Positions 23,885 through 33,203 of a stretch of 64,000 bases of DNA are shown here, one piece after another. The notes beneath the pieces were generated by a model. That model did not search any database and had not been told where the DNA came from. It worked only from the letters and a program-made list of their open reading frames with translations. The DNA lies in the NCBI GenBank assembly GCA_016185395.1, contig JACPNR010000004.1:558001-622000 (forward strand), given 5' to 3'. Each line of letters starts with the position of its first letter. Positions within the stretch are counted from its first letter, which is position 1. Origin of the DNA: Candidatus Korobacter versatilis (GTDB lineage Bacteria; Acidobacteriota; Terriglobia; Terriglobales; Acidobacteriaceae). A program made the position numbers and the translations under genes.

Positions 23885-24889
23885 TCAGTAGCCCGCGGAT
23901 TTATCCACCACGCCGGTGAGCGGCTGGCCGGCGAGGAAGCGGCGCAGATTCTCCGTGAAGAGCGCGTAGTGGCGCTCCCAGAGGCGCTCGGTGAGCGCGG
24001 CGGAGTGGGGCGTGATGAGGACGTTGGGGAGCTGCCAGTAGGGCGAGTCGGCGGCGAGCGGCTCGCGTTCGAAGACGTCGAGCGCGGCGCCGGCGATGCG
24101 GTTTTCGCGGAGCGCGGCGATGAGCGCGGCGTCGTCGATGAGCGGTCCGCGGGCGACGTTGATGAGGTAGGCGCCTGGCTTCATCCGCGCGAGGCGCTCG
24201 GCGTTGATCATGTGGCGCGTCTTTGGAGTGAGCGGCGCGGCGAGGAGCACGAAATCGGCGCGGGCGAGGACGGCGTCGAGCTGGGCGTCGCCGAACTGCT
24301 GGATGGAGTTGTGAGGCGCGAGTTGCGAGCTGCGAGTAGCCGGTTCCGGATGTTCGCGGACCACCAGGACGTCCATGCCGAAGGCGAGTGCGAGTTGGGC
24401 GGCGGTCGAGCCGATGGCGCCGTAGCCGATGAGCGCGAGCGTGGCGCCGGAGAGTTCGCGCGGGCGCGGCGCCTGGTCCCACAGCGACTGCTGCGCCCAG
24501 GCGCGCTGGTCCTGATAGTGGACGATCTGCGGGATGCGTTTGGCGAGCGCCAGCATGAGTGCGAGCGCGTGCTCGGCGACCACCGGTCCGTGGACGGCGC
24601 TGGCGTTGGTGACGACGATGTTGGTGGCGGCGAGCTCCGGCGAGAGCAGCGCGTGCACGGCGGCGGCGGGCGAGTAGATCCAGCGCAGACGGTGCGCGAG
24701 CGCGAGTTGCTCGGGCTTGAGCGACCATCCGATGAGGATGTCCGCGGCGGGGAGTTCGGCGGCGAAGCGGTCGTATCCAGCGAGCCGCGTGACTTCGAGT
24801 TGTGGGAAGGCGGCGCGCAGGCGTTCCGCGAACCACGGCGGCGCGTTCCACAGTTCGAAGCGGTGGTGCGTGGTGATGAGCAGCTTCAT
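23885..24889 (-). CDS. D-isomer specific 2-hydroxyacid dehydrogenase, with in-frame heptamer insert
   Basis: 334-residue NAD(P)-dependent oxidoreductase of the D-2-hydroxyacid dehydrogenase family (glyoxylate/hydroxypyruvate reductase type). The Rossmann motif LIGYGAIGS lies near residue 153; the catalytic residues are seen as Arg in NVARGPLID, Glu in DVFEREPL and His in ITPHSA. The start at the ATG at 24889 gives a normal N-terminus (MKLLITTHHRFELW). Residues about 181-190, at the end of the second Rossmann strand region, are encoded by a heptamer tract (24318-24345) and read ATRSSQLAPHN, an insertion near the cofactor-specificity loop. The substrate is unknown. It lies 78 bp downstream of gpmI on the same strand. 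Confidence 0.85.
   Translation of the reverse strand: MKLLITTHHRFELWNAPPWFAERLRAAFPQLEVTRLAGYDRFAAELPAADILIGWSLKPEQLALAHRLRWIYSPAAAVHALLSPELAATNIVVTNASAVHGPVVAEHALALMLALAKRIPQIVHYQDQRAWAQQSLWDQAPRPRELSGATLALIGYGAIGSTAAQLALAFGMDVLVVREHPEPATRSSQLAPHNSIQQFGDAQLDAVLARADFVLLAAPLTPKTRHMINAERLARMKPGAYLINVARGPLIDDAALIAALRENRIAGAALDVFEREPLAADSPYWQLPNVLITPHSAALTERLWERHYALFTENLRRFLAGQPLTGVVDKSAGY
24318..24345. repeat. heptamer tract inside the hydroxyacid dehydrogenase gene
   Basis: Units gcgagtt, gcgagct, gcgagta, gccggtt, in frame. Confidence 0.85.
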
Positions 24890-24895
24890 CGGATC

Positions 24896-24916
24896 GTCGA
24901 TTGCCGATTCTCGATT
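24896..24916. repeat. heptamer tract (GCCGATT type)
   Basis: Units gtcgatt, gccgatt, ctcgatt just upstream of the dehydrogenase start. The following 'attcctcgtcgctgcgctcctcggaatgac' (24934-24962) is another intergenic palindrome, also seen in degenerate form at 3420-3480. Confidence 0.7.
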
Positions 24917-24967
24917 GTACGAGCAACAGCAGATTCCTCGTCGCTGCGCTCCTCGGAATGACAATCG

Positions 24968-26581
24968 TCAATCGGACTTCGGCACAAGCAGTGACCGGCC
25001 CGTCATCTCTTTGGGTTGCGGGATGCCGAGCACGGTGAGGATGGTCGGCGAGATGTCCTGCAGCGCGCCGTCGGGACGAACAGAAAAGGCCTTGGCGTTC
25101 TCGGAAACAACGATCAGCGGGACGGGATTGGTGGTGTGCGCGGTGTGCGGGCCGCCGGTGGCGGGATCGATCATCATCTCGGCGTTGCCGTGGTCGGCGG
25201 TGATGAGCATGGCGCCGCCTTTGGCGCGCACGGCGGCAACGATCTGGCCGAGGCAGGCGTCGACGGTCTCGACCGCCTTGATGGTGGGCGGGATCTGGCC
25301 GCTGTGTCCGACCATGTCGGCGTTGGCGAAGTTCACGATGATGACGTCGAAGGCGCCCTTGTTGACGGCGTCCGTGACGGTATCGGCGATGCCCTGCGCC
25401 GACATTTCCGGCTTGAGGTCGTACGTGGCGACCTTGGGCGAGGGAACGAGCGTGCGCTCCTCGCCAGGGAACGGCTGCTCCACGCCGCCGTTGAAGAAGT
25501 AGGTGACGTGCGCGTACTTCTCGGTCTCGGCGACGCGGAGATTGCGCATGTTCTCCGCGGCCATGACGTTGGCGAGGATGTTGAGCAGCGCGTCCGGCTG
25601 GACGACGAAGGGCAGCGCGAACTGCTTGTCGTAGCGCGTCATGCAGATGTAGGTGAGATTTTTCGGGACGCGGCCGCGCGGGATGGCGGCGTCGAGGCCT
25701 TCGGAGTCGGGCAGGTCGCGGCCGGCGTCAGCAGTGAGGCCGCTCTCGCGGGCAAGCGCGCGGGTGATCTGGCGGGCGCGGTCGGCGCGGAAGTTGAAGT
25801 TGATGCAAGAGTCGTCTGGCCGGATGGTGGCGAGGGGCTCGCCGCTCTTCGACACACAGACGAACGGGACGACGAACTCGTCGGTGACGCCGCGGTTGTA
25901 GGAATCCTTCATCGCGGCGACGGGGTCGACGAACTTGCCGCCCTCGCCCGCGCCCTCGACCATGGCGCTGAAGGCCTTGTTGATGCGCTCCCAGCGCTTG
26001 TCGCGGTCCATGGCGTAGTAGCGTCCGCTGACGCTGGCGATCTTCGCGGCGGAGCCGAGGTTGCGGACCTGCTGTTGCAACTGCTCGATGTAGCCTGCGC
26101 CGTTGGTGGGGAGGGTGTCGCGTCCGTCCATGAAGGGGTGGACGAAGACGCGGTCCACGCCCTGCTGCTTGGCCATCTTGAGGATGGCGTAGAGATGCGC
26201 CTGCTGCGAGTGCACGCCGCCGTCGGAGAGCAATCCGAAGACGTGCAGGCGGCGGCCGCCGGAACGCGCGTTCTTCATGGCGGAGAGCAGGATGGGGTTC
26301 GAGAAGAACTCGCCGTTCTCGATCATCAGGTCGATCTTGGTGATGTCCATGTAGACGACGCGGCCGGCGCCGATGTTGAGGTGTCCGACCTCGGAGTTTC
26401 CCATCTGGCCGTTGGGCAGGCCGACGGCGCGGCCGGAGGTCTGGATGAGGGTGTTGGGAAAATCGTGCAGTAGCTTGTCGTAGACGGGCTTCGTCGCCAG
26501 CGAGATGGCGTTGGCGGGCGAGGCGGGCGCGTAGCCCCAGCCGTCGAGGATGACCAATACCAGCGGTTTCGGACGAGTCAT
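24968..26581 (-). CDS. gpmI: 2,3-bisphosphoglycerate-independent phosphoglycerate mutase
   Basis: 537-residue glycolytic enzyme interconverting 3- and 2-phosphoglycerate in the cytoplasm with two manganese ions. The alkaline-phosphatase-like core is visible: [12 protein letters not shown] at the N-terminus, [15 protein letters not shown] carrying the phosphorylated Ser near residue 60, [26 protein letters not shown], and the C-terminal metal cluster [12 protein letters not shown] and [11 protein letters not shown]. Length is normal. It lies on the same strand as eno, 550 bp away, so the two neighbouring lower-glycolysis enzymes are grouped, but the long repeat-filled spacer argues against one transcript. 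Confidence 0.97.
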   Translation of the reverse strand: MTRPKPLVLVILDGWGYAPASPANAISLATKPVYDKLLHDFPNTLIQTSGRAVGLPNGQMGNSEVGHLNIGAGRVVYMDITKIDLMIENGEFFSNPILLSAMKNARSGGRRLHVFGLLSDGGVHSQQAHLYAILKMAKQQGVDRVFVHPFMDGRDTLPTNGAGYIEQLQQQVRNLGSAAKIASVSGRYYAMDRDKRWERINKAFSAMVEGAGEGGKFVDPVAAMKDSYNRGVTDEFVVPFVCVSKSGEPLATIRPDDSCINFNFRADRARQITRALARESGLTADAGRDLPDSEGLDAAIPRGRVPKNLTYICMTRYDKQFALPFVVQPDALLNILANVMAAENMRNLRVAETEKYAHVTYFFNGGVEQPFPGEERTLVPSPKVATYDLKPEMSAQGIADTVTDAVNKGAFDVIIVNFANADMVGHSGQIPPTIKAVETVDACLGQIVAAVRAKGGAMLITADHGNAEMMIDPATGGPHTAHTTNPVPLIVVSENAKAFSVRPDGALQDISPTILTVLGIPQPKEMTGRSLLVPKSD

Positions 26582-27130
26582 GAAACCCCTTACCGCGGAT
26601 GAACGCGGATGAACGCGGATTGTAAATGAAGATGGGGCCGTTCAACGCCGAGGCGCTGAGGCGCAGAGGTTTTTGTTCCTCTTCTCACGGAAGAGTTTGG
26701 GGGCGGTAGGGATGCTTCGACTGCGGGTGAAAGCGCGGCGGAGCAGTTCTCGCAGGCGCGTTTCATGGCGAGGGCGATGTTTAACGCTCGGGCTGACGCC
26801 CTCGCTCCTCGTGTGCCGCCCCTAAAGGGGCTCGGGAATCATTATGCACGTTTTCCCAGGGCTTACGCCCTAGGCTATTAGCGCGCGAGGACGCGCGCTT
26901 TCCGGGCCTACGGCCCTGGAGTGTCGCCAACGCGCGGAGTTCCGGTGGACGCAAAGATCAGGTCGCGGCGGGCCAAGAACCGAACCCTCTTGTGCTCGCT
27001 CTTTGGCGAACTTGTGATTTCGCTTCTTACGCCAATTGCCGAACGTAACCAAAGCGGCGAACTGAAGAAATGAAAGAACGCCGCCGCCAACCCGAGAACG
27101 AGATAGCCGGCGAGGGCGTCCGTCGAGACG
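26582..27130. repeat. gene-free spacer with dispersed repeats between eno and gpmI
   Basis: I see no gene. Near gpmI are 'cgcggatgaacgcggatgaa' units (26594-26620; a relative at 36815-36838). Then 'ggtagggatgcttcgactgc' (a relative near 38440), 'gagggcg...cgggctgacgccctcgc', 'cccagggcttacgccctagg' and 'gggcctacggccctgg' palindromes follow between 26700 and 26925. Only very short open frames occur. Confidence 0.65.
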
Positions 27131-28471
<1,341 letters not shown>

Positions 28472-28479
28472 TTATAGAG

Positions 28480-28553
28480 GATTGCGGAACTGCCGAAGTG
28501 CCGAACTGCGGAATTGAGATTCCGCAGTTCCGCACTTCCGCAGTTCGGCAATC
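28480..28553. repeat. 35-bp inverted repeat built from heptamers between divergent genes
   Basis: Left arm 28480-28515 and right arm 28519-28553 are complementary over about 35 bp with only a few mismatches and a 3-base loop. Both arms consist of 7-bp units such as actgcgg, actgccg and aagtgcc. It lies 30 bp upstream of eno and about 65 bp upstream of the cyclase, where it could affect either promoter or leader. Confidence 0.9.
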
Positions 28554-28616
28554 TCGAATCTGTTCATTTACAGGCGGCGTATATAAAGGTACGCTCACGC
28601 GAAGTTGGGCGAGGAC

Positions 28617-30248
28617 ATGGCCGAGGGAAACCTGTTTCCGGCGTTTTATCGCCGATGCATACGCAACCTGGTGGCCGGGACGGCGCTCTCGATCGTGCCG
28701 GCGGGGGCGTTCTATCTTTTCGTCTTCCCTTACACCCCGGAACAACTCGCAGTACTGGGCGTGCTGGGGTTCGTGGACCTGCTGCTGTTCCTGCCCCTGG
28801 ACATTCTCATCCTGAGGTGGACGCTGCGGCCGGTGGCAGCAGCATGGGCGGAACTCTCCGGGCCTAAAGGCCCGATCCATCAAGAACCGCCTGACGCGGG
28901 GCAGAAGCCCCGCTCTTCCACCGAAGTGCTGCGGCGTGGCATGGAGCGGCTGCTCGATGCGCCCTGGATCGTGGTGCTGCGCGTGTACGGAGCCCATGCG
29001 CCGGCGGCCTCGGCGGGGATCACCCTGTTGGTGATGGCGGCGAACCGGTGGCTCAACCTGGGAATCCCGGCGAACACGTTCCCGCTGTACTGGATACTGA
29101 ACATGACAGTGATCCCGGTGGCGCACGTGGTGTACGAGTTCGCGGCGATGGAGAGGGCGATCCAGGGACCGGCGAGCGCATTGGCCGCAGAGGTCGCCTT
29201 GAGCAAGGTCCGCGCGGTGCCATTCACCATGGGGCGGCGCATGGGCGTCTTTTTTCCGCTGCTGGCGCTTGCTCCGGTGCTGCTGGTCTCCACGGCGGCG
29301 TACTTCAAGTCGCAGGCCCTGGGAGCGCAGGCGCAAGAGCTGCTGCGGGCGCTGGCGCTGATCGGGACCTGCTGCTTCGGATTGCTCCTTTTCCTAATGT
29401 GGACGCTCGGCGGACAACTGAAACAGCAAACCGCGACGCTGATGGAGACCCTCGATCGCGTGGGACGCGGTGAGTTCCAGTCGCGGGCGGAACTGTACTC
29501 CACCGACGAATTCGGGCAGATCGCGGGACACGTGAACACGATGGCTTCCGGGCTGGCGGAGCGCGAACGGCTGCGCGACCTGTTCGGCGCGTACATGACG
29601 ACGGAAGTGGCGACGGCGCTGCTGGCGAGGGGCGGCGGCGCCAGTCTTGCGGAGCGGACGGAGAAGCGCTACGTCGCCATCCTGTTCCTCGACGTGCGCG
29701 GCTTTACCGCGTTCAGCAACGAGCGGACGCCCGAAGTGGTGGTCGGAGTGTTGAACAGGTTGCTGGAGGCGGCGGTGGAAGCGATCGCGGAGAAGCGCGG
29801 CACGGTGAACAAGTATCTGGGGGATGGGTTGCTGGCCATCTTTGGCGCCCCTATCGCGCTCGAGAACCCATGCGCGGCGGCGGTGGAAGCGTCTTTGGAG
29901 ATCGCGAGACGGGTGCGCGCGCTGAATCATCTATTCGCGGCGACGGGCGTGCCGCCGATGAAGATCGGCATCGGGATCCATGCGGGCGACGTGGTGGTGG
30001 GCTCGATCGGCTCGGCGAAGCACAAGCTGGAGTACACGGTGATCGGCGACGCGGTGAACGTGGCGTCGCGCATCGAGCAGTTGAACAAGCCGCTGGGGAC
30101 GGAGTTGCTGGTGTCCGAAGAGGTTTGGTCGAAGTGTGGAGCATTGCAGCCGTCGTTTGGGCCGGCGATGACGGAGCAGGTGAAGGGCGTGGAGAAGCCG
30201 GTGACGGTGTACCCCATCCTGGCCGCGCAGGGCGCCGCCATGAATTGA
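28617..30248 (+). CDS. membrane-bound class III adenylate/guanylate cyclase with HAMP domain
   Basis: 543-residue sensor-cyclase. Six hydrophobic segments fill the first 270 residues, then a HAMP-like region (RAELYSTDEFGQIAGHVNTM) and a class III catalytic domain: VAILFLDVRGFTAFSNERTP with the first metal Asp, YLGDGLLAIFGAP with the second, IGIGIHAGDVVVGSIGS, and YTVIGDAVNVASRIEQ. It would make cAMP (or cGMP) in response to a membrane signal. A TTG at 28605 and an ATG at 28617 are both in frame; I choose the ATG. Residues about 82-102 (KGPIHQEPP to GQKPRSS), between membrane segments 2 and 3, translate a palindromic repeat (28859-28922) and look inserted. Confidence 0.88.
   Translation: MAEGNLFPAFYRRCIRNLVAGTALSIVPAGAFYLFVFPYTPEQLAVLGVLGFVDLLLFLPLDILILRWTLRPVAAAWAELSGPKGPIHQEPPDAGQKPRSSTEVLRRGMERLLDAPWIVVLRVYGAHAPAASAGITLLVMAANRWLNLGIPANTFPLYWILNMTVIPVAHVVYEFAAMERAIQGPASALAAEVALSKVRAVPFTMGRRMGVFFPLLALAPVLLVSTAAYFKSQALGAQAQELLRALALIGTCCFGLLLFLMWTLGGQLKQQTATLMETLDRVGRGEFQSRAELYSTDEFGQIAGHVNTMASGLAERERLRDLFGAYMTTEVATALLARGGGASLAERTEKRYVAILFLDVRGFTAFSNERTPEVVVGVLNRLLEAAVEAIAEKRGTVNKYLGDGLLAIFGAPIALENPCAAAVEASLEIARRVRALNHLFAATGVPPMKIGIGIHAGDVVVGSIGSAKHKLEYTVIGDAVNVASRIEQLNKPLGTELLVSEEVWSKCGALQPSFGPAMTEQVKGVEKPVTVYPILAAQGAAMN
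28859..28922. repeat. palindromic repeat inside the cyclase gene
   Basis: 'gggcctaaaggccc' and 'ggggcagaagccccgctcttccacc', in frame; the same pair of palindromes with the trailing 'tcttccaccg' occurs in the spacer at 21430-21505. Confidence 0.8.
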
Positions 30249-30298
30249 CGATTGCCGATTGAAAAGCGGCGCTTCAATGATTGCCGATTGCCGATCAG
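30249..30298. repeat. heptamer units around a hairpin (GCCGATT type)
   Basis: 'gacgatt gccgatt' then 'gaaaagcggcgcttcaat' then 'gattgcc gattgcc gatc': heptamers flanking a small palindrome, between convergent genes. Confidence 0.7.
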
Positions 30299-30678
30299 TG
30301 AGGCGCCCTGGTGGGGTAGCTCTGGCCGGAGAGGCGGCTATCGAGTTTCGCGACCTCGTGGGTGATGTCGATAAAGCGATGGAGCGAGAGCCGGAGCATG
30401 GCGCGGACTTCCTTTTGCTTCTCGTCGTCGGTGGTGTTGAGGGCAAGGTCGAACTGGAGCGCGAGCTCGTGGGCGTTGTTGCCGATCTGGTGAACGAGGC
30501 CGCGCATGGTCAGCAAGGCGTCGAGCGCGGTGGCCTCGGCGGTGCCGGCGGCGGGCGGCGGCAGGTGAAACGCGGACGCGCGGTGCTCGCGACGCTCCGC
30601 CCAGAAAACCAGGCCGAAGCACACCCCGAATGCAAGCAGATAGAGTGAGCCCAGCCAGAGATTGGTGAGGTCATGCAT
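30295..30678 (-). CDS. small membrane-anchored protein of unknown function
   Basis: 127-residue protein with one N-terminal membrane helix (LWLGSLYLLAFGVCFGLVFW) followed by a positively charged stop (AERREHR) and a cytoplasmic helical region with LLTMRGLVHQIGNNAHELALQFDLAL. The LVHQIGNNAHEL segment looks slightly like the phospho-acceptor helix of histidine kinases or of proteins binding them, but no ATPase domain follows. I do not recognise the family. It converges on the cyclase gene. Confidence 0.6.
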   Translation of the reverse strand: MHDLTNLWLGSLYLLAFGVCFGLVFWAERREHRASAFHLPPPAAGTAEATALDALLTMRGLVHQIGNNAHELALQFDLALNTTDDEKQKEVRAMLRLSLHRFIDITHEVAKLDSRLSGQSYPTRAPH

Positions 30679-30759
30679 TTTGGGGTCGCTGCCAGGGAAA
30701 TAGTAGTCCTTTCAGGAGCGGGCGCAAGGTTACCGAGGTAACCGGAGGAGTGGACGGGG

Positions 30760-30787
30760 ACAGTGCACAGTGCACAGTCCACAGTGG
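30760..30787. repeat. heptamer tract (GCACAGT type)
   Basis: Units gcacagt, gcacagt, ccacagt and degenerate flanks in a 180-bp spacer that also ends in a type B palindrome (30838-30867). No gene seen in this spacer. Confidence 0.8.
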
Positions 30788-30861
30788 CCGAAACCTCAAC
30801 ACGAAACGCAGAGCAATCCCGGCGCATTGAGGAAGTCCGGAGCGGCGGCAGAATGCCGCCG

Positions 30862-32097
30862 CTACAGCTTGCTGCGGAGGAGGGAGATGACGTCGTCGGC
30901 GGTGATGACGCCGGTGAGTCGTCCGTGCTCGTCTAGTACGGGGAGCGTGAGCAGGTTGTATTTGTCGAACAGCTCCGCGACTTCCTTTTCGTTGGCGCCG
31001 GCGTGGCAGGAGATGAGCGGGTCGACGGTGAGGGAGAGCAGCGGCGTGTTTTCGGACGATAGGACGAGGCGGGCGAGCGGGACGGCGCCGACGAGTTTCT
31101 CGTCTGGCTCGACGAGGTAGATGGTGCTCACGCTCTCGATGCCGCCCTCGAAGCTGCGCAGCATGTCAATGGCGTCGCCGACGTTGGCGACGGGCGCGAG
31201 CGAGATGTACTCGGTGGTCATCTTGCCGGCGGCGGTGTCGTCACGGAACTCGAGCAGCTCGGCGACTTCGTCGCGCTCCTCCGGCTCCATCTCGTGAAGG
31301 ATGCCTTCCGAGGTCTTTTCCGGAAGTTTGTCGAGGAGGTCGGCAGCGGCATCGGGATGCATCTCTTCCACGATGTCGGCGGCGTGCTCGGGGTCGAGTG
31401 ATTCCACGAGCGATGCCTGGAGCTTCGGATGGATCTCTTCGACCACCTCGGCGGCGACCTCTTCGTCGAGCGCCTCGAAGACGGCTTCACGTTCGGCGGG
31501 GGCGAGGTCCTCGAGGATGTCCGCAATGTCGGCGGGATGGAGCTGCGAGAGGCGGTCGTGCGCGATCTTCAGCCGCACGCGGCGGGCGGGATCGGTCTCG
31601 ATGAGGTCGACGAACTCCCAGGGAATGTGTCTCGCATGGATCTTCGAGAGCAGCGAGCGCAGGGCGCCGCGTGGGACGATCCCCTGCAAGAGCTGGCGAA
31701 CGGCGCCGCGCATGCCGACGTCGACGGCGTCGACCTTGAGGGTGACGGAGCCGTTGTTGCGGTGCGCGGAGAAGTCGACATCGTTGACGCGGACGACCTT
31801 GCGTCCGTTGACGTCGATGATCTGCTGATCGAGCAGGTCGCGGGAGAGGAGCAGCAGCGTTTCGATACCTTCCACGGGAAGAAACTCGGCGGAGGAGACG
31901 CTCAGGCCGGAGGGAGTGACGCCGGCGAGAGCGCCGGCAGCGAGCATGCGCTCGCCTTGCCTGGTGCGGATGATGAAGTTGGTGACGCGCGCACCATCGT
32001 GCTGCGGCGCGAGGGTGACCTCGCGGATGCGTCCGGCGACCGACCCGGTGGGGCCGAGGACGGGGGCGCCGAGCAGTTCGGTGAGGGCGATGGACAT
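30862..32097 (-). CDS. PRC-barrel/MgtE_N/CBS domain protein lacking the transport channel
   Basis: 411-residue cytoplasmic protein. Residues 1-140 look like tandem PRC-barrel-type beta domains (GSVAGRIREVTL, NGRKVVRVNDVDF); about 165-275 is the helical MgtE N-terminal domain with its repeating pattern (HPADIADILEDL, EEVAAEVVEEI, DPEHAADIVEEMHPDAAADLL); about 285-411 is a CBS pair (GKMTTEYISLAP, LLTLPVLDEHGRLTGVITADD). MgtE_N and CBS domains normally gate the magnesium channel MgtE by sensing Mg2+, but no membrane part follows here: the gene ends right after CBS2. It may regulate another metal transporter in trans, as proposed for proteins of this architecture near Nramp genes. The ATG at 32097 is preceded by a heptamer tract. 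Confidence 0.82.
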   Translation of the reverse strand: MSIALTELLGAPVLGPTGSVAGRIREVTLAPQHDGARVTNFIIRTRQGERMLAAGALAGVTPSGLSVSSAEFLPVEGIETLLLLSRDLLDQQIIDVNGRKVVRVNDVDFSAHRNNGSVTLKVDAVDVGMRGAVRQLLQGIVPRGALRSLLSKIHARHIPWEFVDLIETDPARRVRLKIAHDRLSQLHPADIADILEDLAPAEREAVFEALDEEVAAEVVEEIHPKLQASLVESLDPEHAADIVEEMHPDAAADLLDKLPEKTSEGILHEMEPEERDEVAELLEFRDDTAAGKMTTEYISLAPVANVGDAIDMLRSFEGGIESVSTIYLVEPDEKLVGAVPLARLVLSSENTPLLSLTVDPLISCHAGANEKEVAELFDKYNLLTLPVLDEHGRLTGVITADDVISLLRSKL

Positions 32098-32106
32098 CAG
32101 TGCAAG

Positions 32107-32175
32107 TTTCCCGTTTTCAGTTTCCCGTTTCCAGTTTCCCGTTTCCAGTTTCCAGTTTCCGGTCCCGGTTTCCAG
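32107..32175. repeat. longest heptamer tract of the window (TTTCCAG/TTTCCCG)
   Basis: Eight uninterrupted 7-bp units (tttcccg, ttttcag, tttcccg, tttccag, tttcccg, tttccag, tttccag, tttccgg), a short break and one more tttccag. It lies 10 bp from the start codon of the MgtE_N/CBS gene. The rest of the spacer to 32404 has GC-rich sequence and no supported gene. Confidence 0.95.
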
Positions 32176-32404
32176 TGTAACGCCGCGGTGAGTAAGAGCT
32201 CGTTGAATCTGCACGGCGAGATGCCCGCACGGCAGCCGGGCGAAGGGATGCCGGCGCCTGTCCGAACGGGTTTCGTTGACAATTACGGGAGCGACAGGCA
32301 AACTACCGCATTCCTGATCTGGTGTGGCCGCAAGTGTGTGGACGACGCGGGCTTTGTGCCGGCGCGTGATAATGGGCCGAAGGCCCGAGGCAATAATCCT
32401 GAAA

Positions 32405-32854
32405 ATGACCGAGAAGCGGGTCTCGTTCACGCTGGAATCGACGCTGGACAGCGTGAACATGGCCGAAGAGAAGACCGAGAAGCTGGCCTCCGAACTCGGG
32501 TTCAGCGAAGAGGATTGCCATCGCCTGGCCATGTCGGTGCGCGAGGCGATGGTGAACGCGGTGCTGCACGGCAACGCGTACGATCCGAAGAAGAAAGTCC
32601 ACATCTCGTTCGAACAACTGGGAAAGCGGCTGACGATCACCATCGCGGATGAAGGCAGAGGGTTGGACCAGAGCGACCTGCCGGATCCGCTGGCGCCGGA
32701 CAACCTTTTGAAGCAATCGGGGCGCGGGATCTTCCTGATGCGTTCGTTCATGGACGACGTACAGATCAAGAACCTGCATCCGGGAACAGAAGTGCGATTG
32801 ATGAAGACCGCCGGCAGCGAAGCCGCGGATACCACGGAGGAACAGCAGCGATGA
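32405..32854 (+). CDS. RsbW-like anti-sigma factor kinase
   Basis: 149-residue GHKL-ATPase of the serine-kinase/anti-sigma type. The N box is SVREAMVNAVLHGNAYDP near residue 57, followed by IADEGRGLD (G1 box) and SGRGIFLMRSFMDDVQI (G2 box). Such kinases bind a sigma factor or phosphorylate a STAS antagonist in partner switching. The gene for a STAS protein follows with an ATGA overlap, so the pair forms a classic switch; no sigma factor or PP2C phosphatase is seen nearby. The ATG at 32405 is used because the open sequence upstream is not family-like. Confidence 0.88.
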   Translation: MTEKRVSFTLESTLDSVNMAEEKTEKLASELGFSEEDCHRLAMSVREAMVNAVLHGNAYDPKKKVHISFEQLGKRLTITIADEGRGLDQSDLPDPLAPDNLLKQSGRGIFLMRSFMDDVQIKNLHPGTEVRLMKTAGSEAADTTEEQQR

Positions 32855-33195
32855 TGAAAACAAGCACGCGGAAAGTGGACAACGTCACCATCGTGGACCT
32901 GAGCGGCCGCATCACGCTCGGCGAAGGTAGCGTGGTGCTGCGGGATAACATCCGCGACCTGATCGCCAAGGGTGACAAGAAGATCCTGCTCAACCTGGGC
33001 GAAGTCACCTACATCGACAGCTCGGGGATCGGCGAGCTGGTGAGCGCGTTCACCACCGTCCGCAATCAGGGCGGCGAACTGAAACTGCTCAACCTGACGA
33101 AGAAAGTGCACGACCTGCTGCAGATCACGAAGCTGTACACCGTGTTCGACGTGAAAGACGACGAAGCGGCGGCGATCGGGTCGTTCACCAAGTAG
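32851..33195 (+). CDS. STAS-domain anti-sigma factor antagonist (RsbV/SpoIIAA-like)
   Basis: 114-residue single STAS domain. The central NLGEVTYIDSSGIGELVSA contains the DSSG motif whose Ser is normally phosphorylated by the partner kinase. It starts at 32851 (or 32854), overlapping the stop of the RsbW-like gene, so the two are translated together in balanced amounts. In the unphosphorylated form it would sequester the kinase and free its target. It is followed 8 bp later by the UGA-containing AhpD-like gene, probably on the same transcript. Confidence 0.92.
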   Translation: MMKTSTRKVDNVTIVDLSGRITLGEGSVVLRDNIRDLIAKGDKKILLNLGEVTYIDSSGIGELVSAFTTVRNQGGELKLLNLTKKVHDLLQITKLYTVFDVKDDEAAAIGSFTK

Positions 33196-33203
33196 GCGGG
33201 CAC

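Noticed and set aside
26870..27052. Small minus-strand gene in the eno-gpmI spacer
   Set aside because: About 60 codons without ribosome site or recognizable sequence, overlapping palindromic repeats.
32107..32175. CRISPR array
   Set aside because: Units are 7 bp long, contiguous and without spacers; no cas gene is in the window.
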